Source: Spongilla lacustris | Taxonomy: Eukaryota > Porifera > Demospongiae > Spongillida > Spongillidae | Direction: 5' to 3' | DNA: 64,000 nt | Assembly: GCA_949361645.1 (NCBI GenBank) | Contig: OX442431.1 | Location: 5,584,473-5,648,472, forward strand | Part shown: one piece after another, positions 48,965-62,339 of the stretch | Layout of the letters: every line of letters starts with the position of its first letter | Position numbering within the stretch: position 1 is the first letter of the stretch | Made by a program: the position numbers and the translations under genes | The notes under the pieces: generated by a model | Told to the model about the DNA's origin: nothing | The model's database searches: none | The model's input: only the letters and a program-made list of their open reading frames with translations

Positions 48965-50550
48965 ATTGCTGTGTAGTAAGCCCCTGCGGTTATCCCCTCA
49001 TTTTGTTCACAGAGTCGCCTTCAGCAGGTACTATAGACAGTGAACAATGGCAGACCGAATGAATAATGTCAGGTATGACTAGTAGATACGGTTGGTTTCC
49101 GTTCCGTGGTACCAGAAGCGTGGAGGCGGACGAGTGGTAGGCCTATTCGATAAATCCGACCGGCTCTACCCGTCACCACAATCCGATGAGATCCTTCGAT
49201 ATCAATGGACTGGTAGCTGCGAGAAATAAAGCCCGGAATCAGAATGAGATGCACAGAGCAGGATTGGAAATATTAAAAAAAATACTTACAAAGTAGGCCT
49301 TTGAGCACAGGTCACTGGCTTGTTCTCATTTCGACTGGTCTGTAGACCTTCGCGCACCCCAGCAAGAAGTTCTTGGCCAAGATTCTTGGCCTCCTGGCAG
49401 GATCTTGGCAAGATGGACAAGATCCTGCCAAGATCCTGCCAGGAGGCCAAGAAGTCACCAAAAATAAATTATGTTCATTTTAATATATGAAAGTTCAATG
49501 AAGTAAATAAATACATAACGTGTGTATAGCTAGATTCAATCTTTATGATGTAATATAGATTAGGCCCAGCTATAGCTGATACACTATTACATCAATTGAA
49601 TGTATAGACATATGTGTAAGCAAAAGTAACACATGAAAGCACAACTCTTATCTGTCAATACAAGAGCATTTGGTAGCTAGATCAAATTTTATACATGTAT
49701 ATCATGATCAGTAGTAGAATGTTTGATTGTAGGGATGCATGTATGTTTGATGACTTGCATTTGGTGGTTACTATAGAAATAATCAGATACTTTTACGAAG
49801 GACATATCCACTGCTGTATTTGCTAAATCAAGCTTGGCCATGTAGTTGGGATATAACGTTAACACGAATTCAATTGCTCAAACGTAAAAAAAAAATTCTC
49901 TCCAATTAACGGTTAACACGTGATCTGATCGTGGCGCCCAAAATTTTATACGCGTTTGGAAAATCTCCGTCTAGATACCACAAGGGCATGAAAACGAAGA
50001 CAAAATGGCTTAAACGTGTAAGTGTTCTTGTAAATAAAGATACCCCCCATACGTTGGATCAACCGGGGATATTTTACAATGGTATAATGATAAACACTAC
50101 TAGTAATGTGCATACATAGCTGGCTATATATAGGCTAGATCAAACGTTACATGTGTAGATATAAAAAAAATTGGGCTCCACCTATGATTCGGGCATACAT
50201 GCATGCGTGCGCGATCGATCGATCGATCAACTGTTCGAGAGATCGCGATCGTGTACATAAACGTACGGTGTGTCTCTTTTTTTAGTTTCTACCTTTATAT
50301 ATCATACGCAAATCGTTATATGCTTGAATCAGGCATGGTCTGGCGGCATGGCTATGGATAAAAGTGTAGATCCTACGTGCATATGTATGCGCTTTTTTAA
50401 TGCCATTCCTTATAATTATTAGTATATATCAAAGTGAAAAAGAGGTACCGAGCAATAAGCAAGATTGTATGTGTCTTTATTCAACCATCATACGTATAGC
50501 CAACTGTGTGTAGTGCTTTGTTTTGCAAAACATCAATACACTTGCAAGAC

Positions 50551-51925
50551 TATGTCCTCATCCTCTGAATACAGTTCTGAAAAGCTTAAGTATGGAAATC
50601 ACTCAGTGAAAATGATGAAGAGGTATATATTTCTCTTGGTGTAAAGTCATTAATGTACAATATACTATCAACATGATAATAGAAGTATGGAAAAGGAAAA
50701 GAGAGGGAAAGCCGGGGAGAATCAATTCAGAAGAGATCAACAATTGAATGCAGAAGTGAGGTATGATAGATTAACAATTTTTTTACATACATGTACAGTG
50801 TAATCTATTGTTTGCAATGTTATTTTGCACAGAAGCCACTAAGCAAGAAAGTGGACTGTGGCAGTAATATAAATAATAGTAAGGGATTATTGTTATTATT
50901 AATTAACCTAGCTACATTATTTATAAAAAAATCCATGCATATTGCAAACATCAATATAAGCAACTCACATTTGCAATTCCCATAGTCATATTATTTCTTT
51001 TTTTTGTTATAAACAGCAACCATCTCAAAATTGGAAAACACAAAATTGAGCTAGAGGTATAAAACTGTTTTGATGTTTGTTTAATTTATGAATGTATATA
51101 TATGCATGTATATATATGTGATATTTAGGTACATGCAGAAGGATTTTATCATGCAGGGTCTTGCAAAACTCAATGAAATTGAAACAACAATGCTGAGACA
51201 ATTTATTGCCTTTTGGAGATTCATTTCATACAGTAGGGAATGTACAATGTAATTTCCAGATTCTGCAGAGGATGAAGGTTTGCACAAAACCACATGCACA
51301 TCACATATTGAGTAGTATAATGTTTGTAACATTCAGCAGGTAATCTGAATGAGAACCACGTCGTATCTGTAAGTGTATTGCATGATGCACGTATTTACAT
51401 GTATTTTATCTGAACAGAAAAGTGGTGTGAATCAATCTTTTTTAAAGATTGACTTGCATTAAGTAACTCTGGTCTTACTGGATGCTATGTTCTCCCAAGA
51501 AAAGGCTGCTATGAGGAGTTAACTAAAGCCAGCAGCAGCAGCATGCAGCCAAAAAAAAAACAGCATGTATGTCACCAGCTAGAGTGAAGCTCATTGAAGG
51601 TGCAATTCTATATATTCTAATACAGGTTATATTATTGATCTTCCATGGCCATCTATAACAGACAGAAAAGTTAAGGAAAGGAACAGTGGCTGATTTGCTG
51701 CTGAAAAAAATCAGAGATTCACTGAATCAAAAGTGTCGTTACATGTACAAGCTTAAAAAGCTGAACAAATATAGTACATGTAAGTGAAATAAATCCTTTC
51801 ATGCTGATGCTCATTTTTCTTTCTGCTTCAGAAAGTGTCGGTTGCCGTTCAACAGGGATTGCTGCTTTCATATTGGGCACTATGAAACCGGACAGTTATG
51901 TAGATGAGTTTTTTGTTTGAATTGT
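50551..51925 (+). CDS. Spliced gene of unknown function inside the 3.1-kb insert (candidate)
   Basis: A chain of in-phase exons starts at an ATG at about 50551: about 50551-50622 (MSSSSEYSSEKLKYG), about 50683-50759 (MEKEKRGKAGENQFRRDQ), about 51018-51054 (NHLKIGKHKIELE) and about 51139 onward (KDFIMQGLAKLNEIETTML). Later exon-like pieces lie at about 51664-51780 (GTVADLLLKKIRDSLNQK) and 51831-51920 (VGCRSTGIAAFILGTMKPDS, ending in a stop). Each early junction is GT-AG with matching phase, which is unlikely by chance, but the later joins are unsure. The predicted protein is small, basic and lysine-rich with coiled-coil character. No known family recognised. Confidence 0.4.
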
Positions 51926-52219
51926 TAAGCTGTCATGTGAGGTAGTTTAGGTCAGTTACCATTTGTGTATTTCCCTAAATTTACATGTAAAATACTTATG
52001 CATTAAAACCGAATTTTATTAATGTGTGCACAATTCAGTGACATTATGATTGGCATGCACTGTTCTATTAGCTAATGTCAATCTATATTCCTGCTGGCCT
52101 TGGGCATTACAAATGCAGATCGAACACTCATATTATAATGCCACCCATTTCATGCATGTGCTATTAAAAATGTGCTTCATTCAATCACATTAACTACATA
52201 TAATTTATTATATTATAAC

Positions 52220-52440
52220 ATCTTGGCCAAGATCTTGTCATCATATCTTGGGATCATCTTGGACAAGATCTTGGGCAAGTTCTTGGCAAGATCTTGGCGA
52301 GAACTTGGCCGGCATAATCTTGGCATCCTGGGCAAGTTCTTGGCAAGTTCTTGGCAAGTTCCTGGCAAGTTCTTGGCAAGTTCTTGGCAAGTTCTTGGCA
52401 AGTTCTTGGCAAGTTCCTGGCAAGTTCTTGGCAGGAATCT
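52220..52440. repeat. 11-bp subterminal array (TTCTTGGCAAG)n
   Basis: About 14 TTCTTGGCAAG or TTCCTGGCAAG units near the right terminus of the 3.1-kb insert, probable transposase-binding repeats by analogy with EnSpm elements. Confidence 0.85.
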
Positions 52441-52875
52441 TGCCCAAGAATTCGTTGCTGGGCACTACATATGAAAGCTTGCTTAAAATCCCGTACCTCA
52501 AAAGCATCTCTATTATTTAAATGGTCAGGCTCCAAAGTTCTGTAAACTCAGTAAGAAACTGGATCCGGCCGCGGGTTTGGGTGGTATTAGCAATTATGAT
52601 TAGCTCGACTGCAATGCGCTAGCTGGACAATCGATCCGATGACCGCAAAGGATCGATTCGATAGTCATGATCGCTGCGGTGAGGAAGAAATAATTTTGTC
52701 CAGTTTGGCGTTCCATAATTCTGTGGTCGTAATTATGGCACTAATCACCTCCCATACAATTTCGTACAATTGCGCTACGCAATTTCGTACAATTGCACTG
52801 CGCGCTACGCAATTTCGTACGATTGCGCTGGACACGATGCTCTGCGCGCGAGGTACCGGGCCACCGTAGGTAGGT

Positions 52876-54184
52876 ACTTGGATAAATCACGTAACTACCG
52901 TAAAAAATTGTCTCCCAAAAATTGTGCCGTAATTTTTGACTGCCGGAGAGGATTGATTTGTGGCGATCGATTGTTTGTGCTGGTTTCGAGTTCTGTTGTG
53001 CTTGCTATATACTATAAAGGTAGCCCATGGCTTCTTTTAGCATTAGCTATTCGTTGTATACGGTGAAATGATTCGCAGTAGTAAGTTGTGGGCGTGTCAA
53101 AAAAAGGGTATGGTTTGCTGGTTATAGAATTTTGTAGCGCATTGAATGGGTTCCATGAAATACATATGAAGGCATTAAGGACACCTAGTTGCATTACTCA
53201 TTTAAGTATGAGGGCAATCAGACGATGCGCAGGGTGTTGTCTCGAAGCCTCCACGAACGGCTTCATATGGTTTAAGGTACGCGATTATCGTGAAAGCTAA
53301 TAGCTTTTATGACAGTGGGACGTCATACTTATTTGCCTTAATGTTACAAAGATATGTTTTTCACTTTTTTTTACGTGGATAGAGAGTGTTAAAGAGGTGT
53401 TCTATATAAAACGCACCTTATCGTTGCCGTGGGTTCTTTAGTCAGATTATTTTCAGACTCTGCTGCTTATGTAGTAAAAGCGCCTTGCATATCTCGAGAT
53501 TCTGATTTAGCGCAGTGCACTTATCAATCAAACCAATTTAATCAAAATTTGTCATAGCAACATGCAATGTGAGCTTATTATTCGTTTTTTAATACTATGT
53601 TTATGAAATTCTATATTTTTATTCAACACTTCTGTGTGTACTTGCATGGATAATGAAGAATGTTGCTGATGATTTGAAAAGAATTTTTTTTTACCATTTT
53701 AATAATTACATTTAATGAACGTAACTAACTGTAAGCACCCATGATACGAAAGGGGCTTGGTGTTTTTACATCCACACTAACATAGCATCCCAACGTTTTG
53801 AAAATACAAGAAGTATGATATTATTATTGAGCACTCTGCTGGAAGCAGTCTCAGCACTACACCTGATGTGTTGCGGTGGGCAATACGTCATAATGTCAAA
53901 ATTTTACAAGGTGTTGGGCTGAAGTACAGGTGTTTCTCAATGAGCAGTTTATAGTGTCTGTTGACACAGCTGAAAATGTAGCTGTTCCTCTACCAGTTTT
54001 GAATACAGAGCTGGATAAATGTAATGTGCAATCCACCTTATGTTAAGAACTGATTAAACTTAAAATTAGTAAAACAGCTAAATTAAGAAATTCATAAGTG
54101 GCCGCACATACCAGCAGTTTATTTAGTGTAAATATAAAAAGTTGCTGTCTGTACACAAGGGATGTAAGATAACACAGAGGAGAT
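52876..54184. other. No recognised gene
   Basis: AT-rich sequence outside the composite element. Short ORFs (e.g. 53088-53300) lack motifs. Confidence 0.45.
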
Positions 54185-54660
54185 TTGCAAAACAAAATCA
54201 CTGATTTGGTTCAAAACATAGAATTACATGTAAGTAATGAAGAATTGCTACATCGATTATCAGGCTCAAATATCATCATGACCAGAAATGATAGCAAGAA
54301 ATATAGCACTGCTTGCTGCAAGGCTATTTACTATTGCCTCCAATATGGAGCACCCATAACACATGTGTGTAATGTGATTAGCGCAATACTTTTTGAATTG
54401 GTGGGTACAACTATTGATAGTCTTCCTCATAGTAGTACAGTATATCAATGTGTAAATTAGGGATCATCAGTGATATTCAGGTAAGTGAAGTAATGTATGC
54501 AAATAAAAATCTCACTCTTTCATGGGACTCAACAACAGTTGATGCATGGGACATCAATGACCTCCATATCAGTGTGCACACTGTGCCAGTAACTCCGTAT
54601 GTACTGCAATTAGGTGCTATAGCCTCTGGTCAAACAGAAGACTATGTTTCACATCAGTGA
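54185..54660 (+). pseudogene. Transposase-like protein fragment, frameshifted
   Basis: Two ORFs (54185-54460, 54448-54660) overlap in different frames and appear to be one protein. The second has LTLSWDSTTVDAWDINDLHI and QLGAIASGQTEDYVSH, a pattern I associate with a family of putative cut-and-paste transposases in marine invertebrates (WDxTxxDxxHxNExH, then GGTAxDYxxHI). The family name cannot be given with confidence. The frame break at about 54450 marks it as a relic. A further coding-like stretch (about 55139-55242, FGDVEAAINGLPCM) may belong to the same protein. Confidence 0.4.
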
Positions 54661-55337
54661 TATAGCTTGACTCATATGATTTCTGTATTCAGTTGCAGAA
54701 TTCATTTTTATATGTAAGGTCAACAATACTTAACCATTTCAAAAATACCTTAACCGACAGAGTTGCTGAGCAAAAACAAAATATTCTGCATCATAGACAC
54801 ATTATTTCAGTGAAAAGTACTGGTAAAGTTCCCAAAGCCACCAACTGTTACTGGACATAGCATATGGAGAAATGGCCCATACATAGGCGGTCATCATGCT
54901 TTTATTTTTAAATTGAATTTTAAACACATTTATAATTTACTATAAATTGGTCTGATTGTGAATCTGTGTTTTATATAATTATGACATAAACCATTCGTGT
55001 AGTAAAATCAAGACAAAAAATTAATTTCTACCGCGCATAATTTATTCATAAACAATATGTCATAACGTAATACCTTGCGTCATCTGGGATTAAGTTACAG
55101 TTATTGCGTACGTTGCAACTAGTTAACTGTTAATTGCAGATGAATTATTAACGATAATACACAATCGCTTTGGAGATGTGGAGGCAGCAATAAACGGATT
55201 GCCCTGCATGATTTCAACTTCTGAGATTCAGGTGTTTTGGTGAGTATACTGTGTGAATTTAGTATGTGCAGAACAGGCATATATTCGATGCAGTGAAGGG
55301 GGAGGAGATATGGCCTTCTCCCTATACTAAATTTAGT

Positions 55338-56093
55338 TAGTCTCGTACCCAGACCCTGACTACCACAGCTGCGGATGGATTACATCACCGCTACGTGGTA
55401 GAGGGTCTGGTCAAATGCCTAACAAAAGTCGTTCTACGGACGCAAATACAGAGCACCCGTGACGTCATATAGGTAGTGCAATATGTTAATAAATTACATG
55501 GTTAACTAACCGGTAGAGACACGGCACTGAGTATTTCGCTTTAACAAAGGTCCTATCAGGTTGTGTGACAAGAGAAACGAACCACACGAGTATCCGAAGA
55601 GTGAGTAAAAAGGCTGAGCTATCTACGCCGCCATACTAAGCTACAAACTGTTTGTTGAAGCGCACGCGCTCGACTTAAGGGAATTGGAAAGTCATGCCCG
55701 TTACGCTTCTCCCGTGCTGCCAGCGCTACCTGTTTCCCTCACTGCCGCGTTGAGTTTGTAGCCTTTTGCTTTTAGACAGTGTCAGTATGGCGGCGAAGCT
55801 CCTCCTTTAAAAACTCACTCTCCTGTCCTTCGTTTAGCTTGCCACAAACTTATAGGACCTTTGTTTAAAGCGAGAAACACTGTTATACAGCTACAGTACC
55901 GCCCTAACAATTACTTAACCATGTGACTTATTAACATATAGCACTCGTATATGTGACGTCACGGGTGCTCTGCATTCTGATTGTACGCCTAAAATCTGGC
56001 GACTTTTGTTAGGCATTTGACCAGACCCTCTACCACGTAGCGGTGATGTAATCCATCCGCAGCTGTGGTAGTCAGGGTCTGGGTACGAGACTA
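55338..56093. mobile_element. 756-bp foldback MITE, 9-bp TSD
   Basis: Exact 9-bp direct repeat AAATTTAGT at 55329-55337 and 56094-56102. Ends TAGTCTCGTACCCAGACC in inverted orientation. The outer ~95 bp of the arms are almost identical, and shorter matching blocks (GAGCACCCGTGACGTCA, AAAGGTCCTAT) continue inward. Mutator-like by duplication length and long inverted repeats. Inserted at the left edge of the 20-bp minisatellite that follows. Confidence 0.9.
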
Positions 56094-56102
56094 AAATTTA
56101 GT

Positions 56103-56670
56103 ACTGTATGGAATTCTCCCTGTACTGTTGGCCTTCTCCCGGACCGTTAATTGCCCGTCTCCTTATACTGTTGGTCTTCTTCCTGTAGTGTTAGACTGGT
56201 GGCCTTCTCCCTATACTGTTGGCCTGCTCCCTATACTGTTGGCCTTCTCGCTATACAGTTGGCCTTCTCCCTATACTGTTGGCCTTCTCCCTATACTGTT
56301 GGCCTGCTCCCTATACAGTTGGCCTTCTCCCTATATACAGTTGGCCTTCTCCCTATACTGTTGGCCCTTCTCCCTATACATTGGCCTTCTCCCTATACTG
56401 TTGGCCTTCTTCCTATACTGTTGGTCTTCTCCCTATACTATTCCTATACAGTTGGCCTTCTCCCTATACTGTTGACCCTTCTTTCTATATGGTTGACCTT
56501 ATCCCTATACAGTTGGCCGTCTCCCTATGCTGTTGGCTTTCTCCCTATACTGTTGGCTTTCTCCCTATACTGTTGACTTTCTACCTACATGTGTACTGTC
56601 GGCCTTATCCCTATACTATTTCCTATACAGATGGCCTTCTCCCTATACTATTGGCTTTCTTCCTATATGA
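56103..56670. repeat. ~20-bp minisatellite (GGCCTTCTCCCTATACTGTT)n, array 1
   Basis: About 26 imperfect units with CAGTT/CTGTT and TTCT/TGCT variants. Units also flank the left side of the MITE at 55300-55330, so the transposon landed inside the array. Confidence 0.95.
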
Positions 56671-57035
56671 ACCACTGAGCATTGTCCATTTGTGTAGCAT
56701 CTCTGTCCCTTTGTTTACCATGTGTACTATAGCTGACCTGTGGGACACACACACCACACATGTGCATGGACACTTCCAGCAAGTCACGCATGCTCAGTTA
56801 CAGTGTGGACACTCAATGTAGTAGCTCTACTGGTGGAGATGCACATATTCACAAGTGTCTCCATCATGTGCACACTACACATGCTGATGTAGAGCTGTGT
56901 AGTGTGTGCTTCAAACATGGGCACACACACCAATGATGTCCACACATATACCTGTACACAGTGGTACTTACATGTACATCCATATACATCAGATATAAAT
57001 AATAATAATTTGGACACAAACACACACATGCATGT

Positions 57036-58327
<1,292 letters not shown>

Positions 58328-58570
58328 ACTGTTGGTCAGTTGGCCTTCTCCCTATACAGTGGCCTTCTCCCTATACAGTTGGTCTTCTCCCTATACTGTT
58401 GGCCTTCTCCCTATACTGTTGGCTTTCTCCCTATACAGTTGGTCTTCTCCCTATACTGTTGGTCTTCTCCCTATACTGTTGGCCTTCTCCCTATACTGTT
58501 GGCTTTCTCCCTATACAGTTGGTCTTCTCCCTATACTGTTGGTCTTCTCCCTATACTGTTGGCCTTCCCT
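58328..58570. repeat. ~20-bp minisatellite (GGCCTTCTCCCTATACTGTT)n, array 2
   Basis: About 12 units of the same sequence as array 1, 1.7 kb away, with a five- to six-unit higher-order repeat. The two arrays must share an origin. Confidence 0.95.
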
Positions 58571-58981
58571 AAAGGTTTTCATTCTTAGTATGCACGGCAT
58601 TACATGTAGTACCTTGCTCTCATTACTGTCAACAGTAAGGCTCTCAACTGTAGTACTCCAAGCCTAGCTGGCAACAAGTAGACAGGCAATAGAATAACCC
58701 TGGGGCTCACCAAAAATGTACATACATATATGGACACAAGTAGTAGTGCTGCACATCTGTTAACATACTATGAACTTCCAGGACCCTAGGACAACCAGCA
58801 AAACCAGGCCTAGGGGTTGTATTTGCACAAAGATGCATGGCATTGTGCATGAGATTATTCACTGTATGTACAGACCTAGACCTTTTATCAGCAGAGTCTG
58901 GCCACACAACAAAATTCATGACATTGGGCCTTTGTTACTTTGTACAAACATCGAAATAAGATAGGATCAGCAGGTGTTTAT

Positions 58982-58988
58982 GTACACA

Positions 58989-59030
<42 letters not shown>

Positions 59031-59066
59031 TGTACATACACACACACACACACACACACACGCACG

Positions 59067-59162
<96 letters not shown>
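58982..59162. repeat. (AC)n microsatellite
   Basis: AC tract with ATACATGTAC and CGCACGCACG interruptions. Confidence 0.95.
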
Positions 59163-59163
<1 letters not shown>

Positions 59164-60385
59164 CAGCTGAACGTGGGGGAGGAGGAGGCAGGAATAGGCA
59201 ACATCTGCCAGTATCACTTACGGTTTCCAGTCATGCATTTGCTACAGATGTTACGTGTACAAGAAGCACACCATTACATGCATGTACTTCCTATAACACC
59301 AGGGATTTACCGTACCTACCCCCTGGTGTACACGTGGCATGTCACTTGCTGTTCTGTCAATTAATCAAGGGTTCACAAACATGGCATTTAACTGTACATA
59401 TGAAGGGAAGACTTCCTACAATAATACTGCAGCAATGGAAGTAGAACATCATAACATGAATCCCTCAATTGTATTTAGCCAATGAGACACTCATTGTTTT
59501 GGCATATACAAACTGCCACCATAACCTGTACAAAAAAAAAACAAATAATACTTTCTCTTTTCCTCCTCCCTTCAATTTCCTTACCTCCCCTTCCATCTCC
59601 CTCCCTCCTCATCCCGTCAATTTTCCTACCTCCCCCTCCCTCCCTTCACTCTCGCTCCTCCTCTCTCTTTTCCTCCCCTTATCTCCATTCACGCCGCTGG
59701 CCCCGGCTCTCATCTTATAGCGCATGTCAAATGAAGTACTATCCGGCTGAAAGGATCGTGTGTGAAAGGAAAAAGGTAAGCTAGCTGGGTTTGTTTTTAA
59801 AAAACAAAATAAAACTGAATAATACCATGCTTTCCAGAATGGAAGAATAGTTTATCTAGTGTTGTAAAGTGGTTTTAAGAAGACACTTATATTGGGTTGA
59901 AGAAAAGGACGTAAGTTAACCTGTTCTCTTCTACAGTATGCAATATGTGTGTTCAGGTGTATACTAGTAATCACTGCATTTTTATTTCAGGGAGTTCAAG
60001 TGTCAGCTTAAATTGATTTTTTACATACAACGCTCACTAGCTGCAGGAACAATCAGAAGGAACAGTGCATGTGCATGGATGTCACTATGGATGTAATGTA
60101 GCGTTACTGTTGTGTTAATTTAACTGCAGGTGTCACAACAAAGCACTGTTGTACATGTACATGTGATCATGTTTCAAAAGATTCAACCACATGCAATGGT
60201 GTCCTAGGCTGGTTTGTTTCTCAGACACTCGATACCTCAGGATGCACTCGGATAGCTCACAACATCAACAACCATTCATTCATTATACTGAATCATACAC
60301 GTAATCACATACACACACGATCCTATATATCTCTAATCACTGAATGTTTCCGGACATCACAGTTCCTCCCCATTTCACACTCACC
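59163..60385. other. No recognised gene; pyrimidine-rich tract
   Basis: 59555-59690 is CT-rich, otherwise unremarkable. CTCAGGATGCACTCGGATAG at 60236 recurs at 62083, possibly a retroelement terminal or UTR segment. Confidence 0.45.
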
Positions 60386-60389
60386 ATCC

Positions 60390-60755
60390 CTTGTTGTCCA
60401 TTCTCAACCCTGAAAAGGGATTACCAGCAGTGACAGCAGCACGGTTGCATTGGTATATGCGGTAGGCTAGCCCTGTCTTGATATCAGGTACAAGAGTACC
60501 ACTCAGCACACAAATGCTGATGCACTTTCACGTCTCCCAGTGGTGGCCGACATGCAGATGGCACAAATGGACGAGGAGGAAGGAGGGACATTCCCAACTA
60601 CAAACCCTCCTGGTCGAGGTGGCAGAATTAGGAAGAACAACAACAATTAAGGGACCTGGTGTTAGCAAGGGTGTTTCAGCCTATTCAGGAGGGATGGCCA
60701 CCCAAAACTACAGAAGAGATCCGGTTATAAAGCCATGCTTTGAGTAGAGACATGA
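60390..60755 (+). pseudogene. Ty3/Gypsy pol fragment (RNase H end / connection)
   Basis: The broken frames contain an EKGLPAVTAARLHRYA motif (family form: KKGIP.LAAARLQRWA), then HADG-like residues, and WPPKT, as in the RNase H to integrase linker of Ty3/Gypsy polyproteins. In-frame stops show decay. Confidence 0.55.
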
Positions 60756-60777
60756 ACTATACATGTACAGCAGTACA

Positions 60778-61195
60778 ATCCTGTGAAAGGGTACAGGGAG
60801 AGGTATAGGCCTGTACCACTGATCACGGAGGGGTACAGGCTTGCTCAGGGATACAGGCATGTTCAAGGAGGGGTACAGGGATACAAGCCTGGACAGGGGT
60901 ACAGGCCTGTACTGGCAGGGGGGGGGGGGGGGGGGGGGGGGTTGTACAGGACTGTACAGTGGGTACAGGCTTGTACAGGGGTAAAGGCGTGTACATGCAG
61001 GGAGGGGTACAGGTCTGTACTGGGGTGGGTGGGGGGTACAGGACTGTACAAGGGTACAGGACTGTACAAGGGTACAGGTTTGTACAGGGGTGCAGGCCTG
61101 TACAAGGGTAATGGCGTGTACAGGGAGGGGTAGTGGCCTGGACAGGGGTACAGGCCTATAAAATTGTACAGGCCTGTACAATTTGGGGTACAACC
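60778..61195. repeat. Palindromic GTACAGGCCTGTAC-rich tandem repeat
   Basis: Irregular 15-20-bp units of GGTACAGGCCTGTACAGGG, with a poly-G run at 60918-60941. Many units are self-complementary (TACAGGCCTGTA). Confidence 0.85.
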
Positions 61196-61269
61196 AATTG
61201 TATTGATACATAGCAGTTGTTCATTCATGATGAACTCCACATACATATAGGTTTACCCATTGTCCTCTG

Positions 61270-61990
61270 TTTCATTCCATTTCTCTTGTCTTTTGCTAGG
61301 CCATGTAGTGATCCCCATTTCAGTCTGTCCCATTCTTCTTTTCTTCATCGTCCCCCTTTAGTTCCTTCACAGAGTGGTCTCTAGTGGGTACACCCTTTCC
61401 AAAACCTGTTCCTTCTGCCCTTTTCTTTGCACAGCACGCCCTCTCAATTTGCCCCCATTTCCTGCAAACTTTGTTTCTGAACCTGCACTATTGAGTATCA
61501 TGCGCTCCTCCACACCTGTTGCAAGCCCCTAGGCCTGACGGTCTCGATGTACTTCCTGTTTTGTGACACTCTGCAACTGTTCTGCGCGTCTTTAGTCTCC
61601 CTTTCCGCTATTTCCGCTGTCTCCAGCACCTTGGCAAAAGTGAGGTCTGCCTTTGTGAGGAGTCTCTTCTGTACCCCCTCGTCCCTCATACCAAAGAACA
61701 CCCTGTCTCTCAGCGTCTCTGATAACGTCGCACCAAACGCACAGTTCTGCAAACTTGCTGCATACCACATATCACACTTTCTCCCTCCTTTTGTCCCGTT
61801 TGTGGAACCGTACGTTCTGCGATGACTAGAGGTTTAGGCGCGTTAAGGCTGCGACCAGTTGCTCGTACGTTCGGTCTTTCAGTGCTACGAGCGCTCGGAG
61901 CAGGCCAAATGTAATACAGGCGAGGAAAGCATCCTTTTTCTGTTCGGCTTCCACTTTATTTGCCAGGAAGAAATGTTCTAGCCGCTCGAC
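61270..61990 (-). pseudogene. Ty3/Gypsy gag fragment with CCHC zinc knuckle
   Basis: In gag order on the minus strand: ERLEHFF-like and TFGLLRALVALKDRTYEQLV, then LQNCAFGATLSETLRDRVFF, GMRDEGVQKRLLTKADLTF, and a frame-shifted knuckle (CNRCGGAHDTQ). Stops and frame changes interrupt it. It lies opposite in orientation to the pol fragment at 60390. Confidence 0.65.
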
Positions 61991-62339
61991 GTATTAACTC
62001 AACCAGTCTTCCGTTGACGCGTCACACTCCCCTGCTATCCTTCTTAGCTATCCCATGCACCCTCGTCGCCACTGTAGACCTCAGGATGCACTCGGATAGC
62101 TCAGATCCACGTATAGGCCTACATCTCTTGTCTGAGCAGCCGGTCGAGGTAAGCAGCCTAACATCATTTCAATACATCGATCTGTCTTGCAGAAAACTCA
62201 GACTCGAAGCTTTTAGTATTCCATGGCATGTACTAGTAGTTACCCCCGGCACGGGGCGGCACCTGGCCCATCACGCCCTCTGCTCGACTCCAGCTTTGCA
62301 AAATGCTGGCATGTCCTAGTCTCATATTTTAACTATGGA

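Larger units (their letters stand above)
49358..52462. mobile_element. 3.1-kb inverted-repeat transposon inserted in the right arm
   Basis: Ends CCCAGCAAGAAGTTCTTGG and inverted CCCAGCAACGAATTCTTGG, bordered by CAC on both sides (49355-49357, 52463-52465). Outer-arm sequence broken at CGCGC resumes at ACTACATATG. Subterminal arrays of TTCTTGGCAAG occur at 52220-52440, with related CCAAGATCCTGCC motifs at 49370-49450. Three-bp duplication plus subterminal repeats resembles EnSpm/CACTA organisation, although the tips are not CACTA. It carries a spliced gene. Confidence 0.65.
36051..52867. mobile_element. 16.8-kb nested composite bounded by inverted repeats and an 8-bp direct repeat
   Basis: The left end (ACGGTGGCCCGGTACC at 36051) and right end (inverted, ending 52867) are inverted copies flanked by AGGTAGGT (36043-36050, 52868-52875). 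The arms match inward in blocks totalling about 1.1 kb: 36051-36163 with 39421-40035, and 40277-40680, on the left; 52867-52470, 49345-49069 and 47990-47600 on the right. The left arm is split by a 3.3-kb insert, the right arm by a 3.1-kb insert. The core has a decayed RT-endonuclease ORF and split direct repeats. The flanking repeat is an AGGT dimer, so it is weaker evidence than a complex 8-mer. Two independent foldback copies are an alternative. Confidence 0.6.
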
